Shown one piece after another: positions 62,680-64,000 of a stretch of 64,000 bases of DNA; within the stretch, counting starts at the first letter, position 1, and each line of letters opens with the position of its first letter. Source of the DNA: Anarhynchus alexandrinus (lineage: Eukaryota > Chordata > Aves > Charadriiformes > Charadriidae); contig VUYV01000102.1 of the NCBI GenBank assembly GCA_008711295.1, positions 2,107,541 to 2,171,540 on the forward strand, read 5' to 3'. Under the pieces are notes generated by a model. It was not told where the DNA came from and ran no database searches. It was given only the letters and a program-made list of their open reading frames with translations. The position numbers and the translations under genes are program-made.

Positions 62680-64000
62680 CTAGAGATTGCAGCCAAAATA
62701 AAATAAAAAAGAAAATCTAACAGAGAAGCCACTGATACTATTAGACACCATACATCATCCTACGCTACTTTTTTTCTTTCTCTCCTTTTACTTCCCTGTG
62801 GAACAAGAGGCAATTTAAGGCCAACAATAACTACAGAACTTGCATACAGATCTCCACTTTGTATTTATTTTCTCCAAAGCTAAATCTCACAGTTGTCACA
62901 GTTGGGCAAAAAAGGTAGACCCTTTTTCAGATAAAATATGCTTTTGTCTGATAAAACCTAGTTTGAGTAGATTATGAATTACCAAAGGAAGGATTGGTAA
63001 CACAGGGATTGACGCAAGCAATACTGAGGGTCAAATAACTAATACAGCTATAAACTTGAAATATGCAGAATATTACCTTTTTAAGTTCTGACCATAGCAC
63101 ATCTGCAAGCATGAACAACAAATCAACTTTTAAAAATTAAACTAATACTGATTATAATTCGATATATAATATCCCATTTTATTTTTACGTGTTTTCCTTT
63201 ATATACATATTTAGAAACAATGTTCCAAACAAAACAATGTTAAATACAACTAAAGAAATAATTTACTTTAATTACTTAGTTATTATACTAAAGTCCTCTG
63301 TCTGGAGATGTTGAATCCTTAGGACTATACGCCATCCTATGGCTTAGCAGGCCCTCCAGCAGATAACTAGAGAGAATCACTAATCCAGTTGTGAAAACTT
63401 TAATTTAGAGACTAAGTTTTAAAAAATGCATAAATTTGTATGTTGACCAGTCATATGACTTTACTTGAGAAGGAGTAAGCACCTCTGATTTTTTTTTTTC
63501 ACCTTGATTACTGTTCTATATGGATGAAATGCCTTGGTGAGAATTTTTGTTTGTTTGCTTGCTTGCATATATTTGTTTATGCATCTTTAAGTTAAATAGA
63601 ACATTTTTTTCTAAACAGTCATTTTTCAATAATGTGAAAAAAATTGGTTCTTATAGATAGTTGATAGTGCTCTTACATAACCATTCAATTCTTAAGAGAG
63701 TATATATCTCTGCAATTAATTTTAGAAATTCCTTGAAATCCCCCTGTGGCAATTAAAAATCTCTGAGGCATATGGGTGCATACCAGATTTATTGCTTTCA
63801 TATGCTTCATCTTTTCATTTTTCTGTCATGTGTTTAATTTGCACCTCAAAACCATCAAGGCAGCAATGGTCAGCACAGAGCAGAATGGGAACCAAGGACC
63901 AGCTCTTCACTCAGTACTGAGAATTTTAAACAGGAAGGCAATCAGGATGTTTGCAATATTGCTTCTGTTTATGTAGTAACTCATCATTTCAGTATTGTCT
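62680..64000. other. AT-rich non-coding stretch at window end
   Basis: No gene is recognised. Upstream exons of the minus-strand candidate at 62.4 kb would have to lie here or beyond the window, and none could be identified with confidence. Confidence 0.5.

Noticed and set aside
1..64000. CRISPR arrays, operons, ribosome binding sites, prophage or bacterial defence genes
   Set aside because: The sequence is vertebrate in character, with CR1 and LTR repeats, short ORFs and AT-rich deserts. No direct-repeat array with spacers was seen.

Overview
The window looks like AT-rich, gene-poor nuclear DNA from a bird, either intergenic or deep intronic. The main evidence is the repeat content. There are several CR1 LINE retrotransposons with the avian 3' end (tandem ATTCTATA-type octamers, or TCATAGAA/TCACAGAA on the opposite strand). 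There are also two solo LTRs of about 590 bp with 5-bp target duplications, which fits the ERVL class. From memory, this LTR type is widespread in neoavian birds, so a neoavian host is likely, but the species cannot be named. No bacterial or operon-like organisation is present.

Layout. Positions 1-4130 are AT-rich DNA without a recognisable gene. Positions ~4135-7082 hold a 5'-truncated CR1 element on the + strand. It keeps recognisable endonuclease and reverse transcriptase regions but is broken by several stops and frameshifts. From ~7083 to 31276 is a long gene desert with homopolymers, simple repeats, a pyrimidine-rich stretch (~19970-20330), one G-quadruplex-type motif, a weak terminal-exon candidate (22314-22495, minus) and an unexplained GC-richer block (~26500-27600). 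Positions 31277-33091 hold two solo LTRs of one family in opposite orientation. A short CR1 3' end follows at 34042-34211 (minus). An ancient LINE reverse-transcriptase fossil lies at ~36377-36680 (minus), beside what looks like an old LINE 3' tail on the + strand. An old CR1-like relic lies at ~42630-42925. Two further CR1 3' ends on the minus strand are at 57011-57456 and 58953-59360.

The last 3.5 kb (60665-62679, minus) has the best candidates for host-gene exons: an ORF ending in a transmembrane-like segment and, separately, a pair of ORFs joined by phase-compatible splice signals. I recognise no family for either, and chance is a serious alternative. No intact protein-coding gene, tRNA, rRNA, CRISPR array or other complete functional system could be supported. 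What can be read here is mainly a layered record of retrotransposon insertions, and I found no undescribed system that I could defend.
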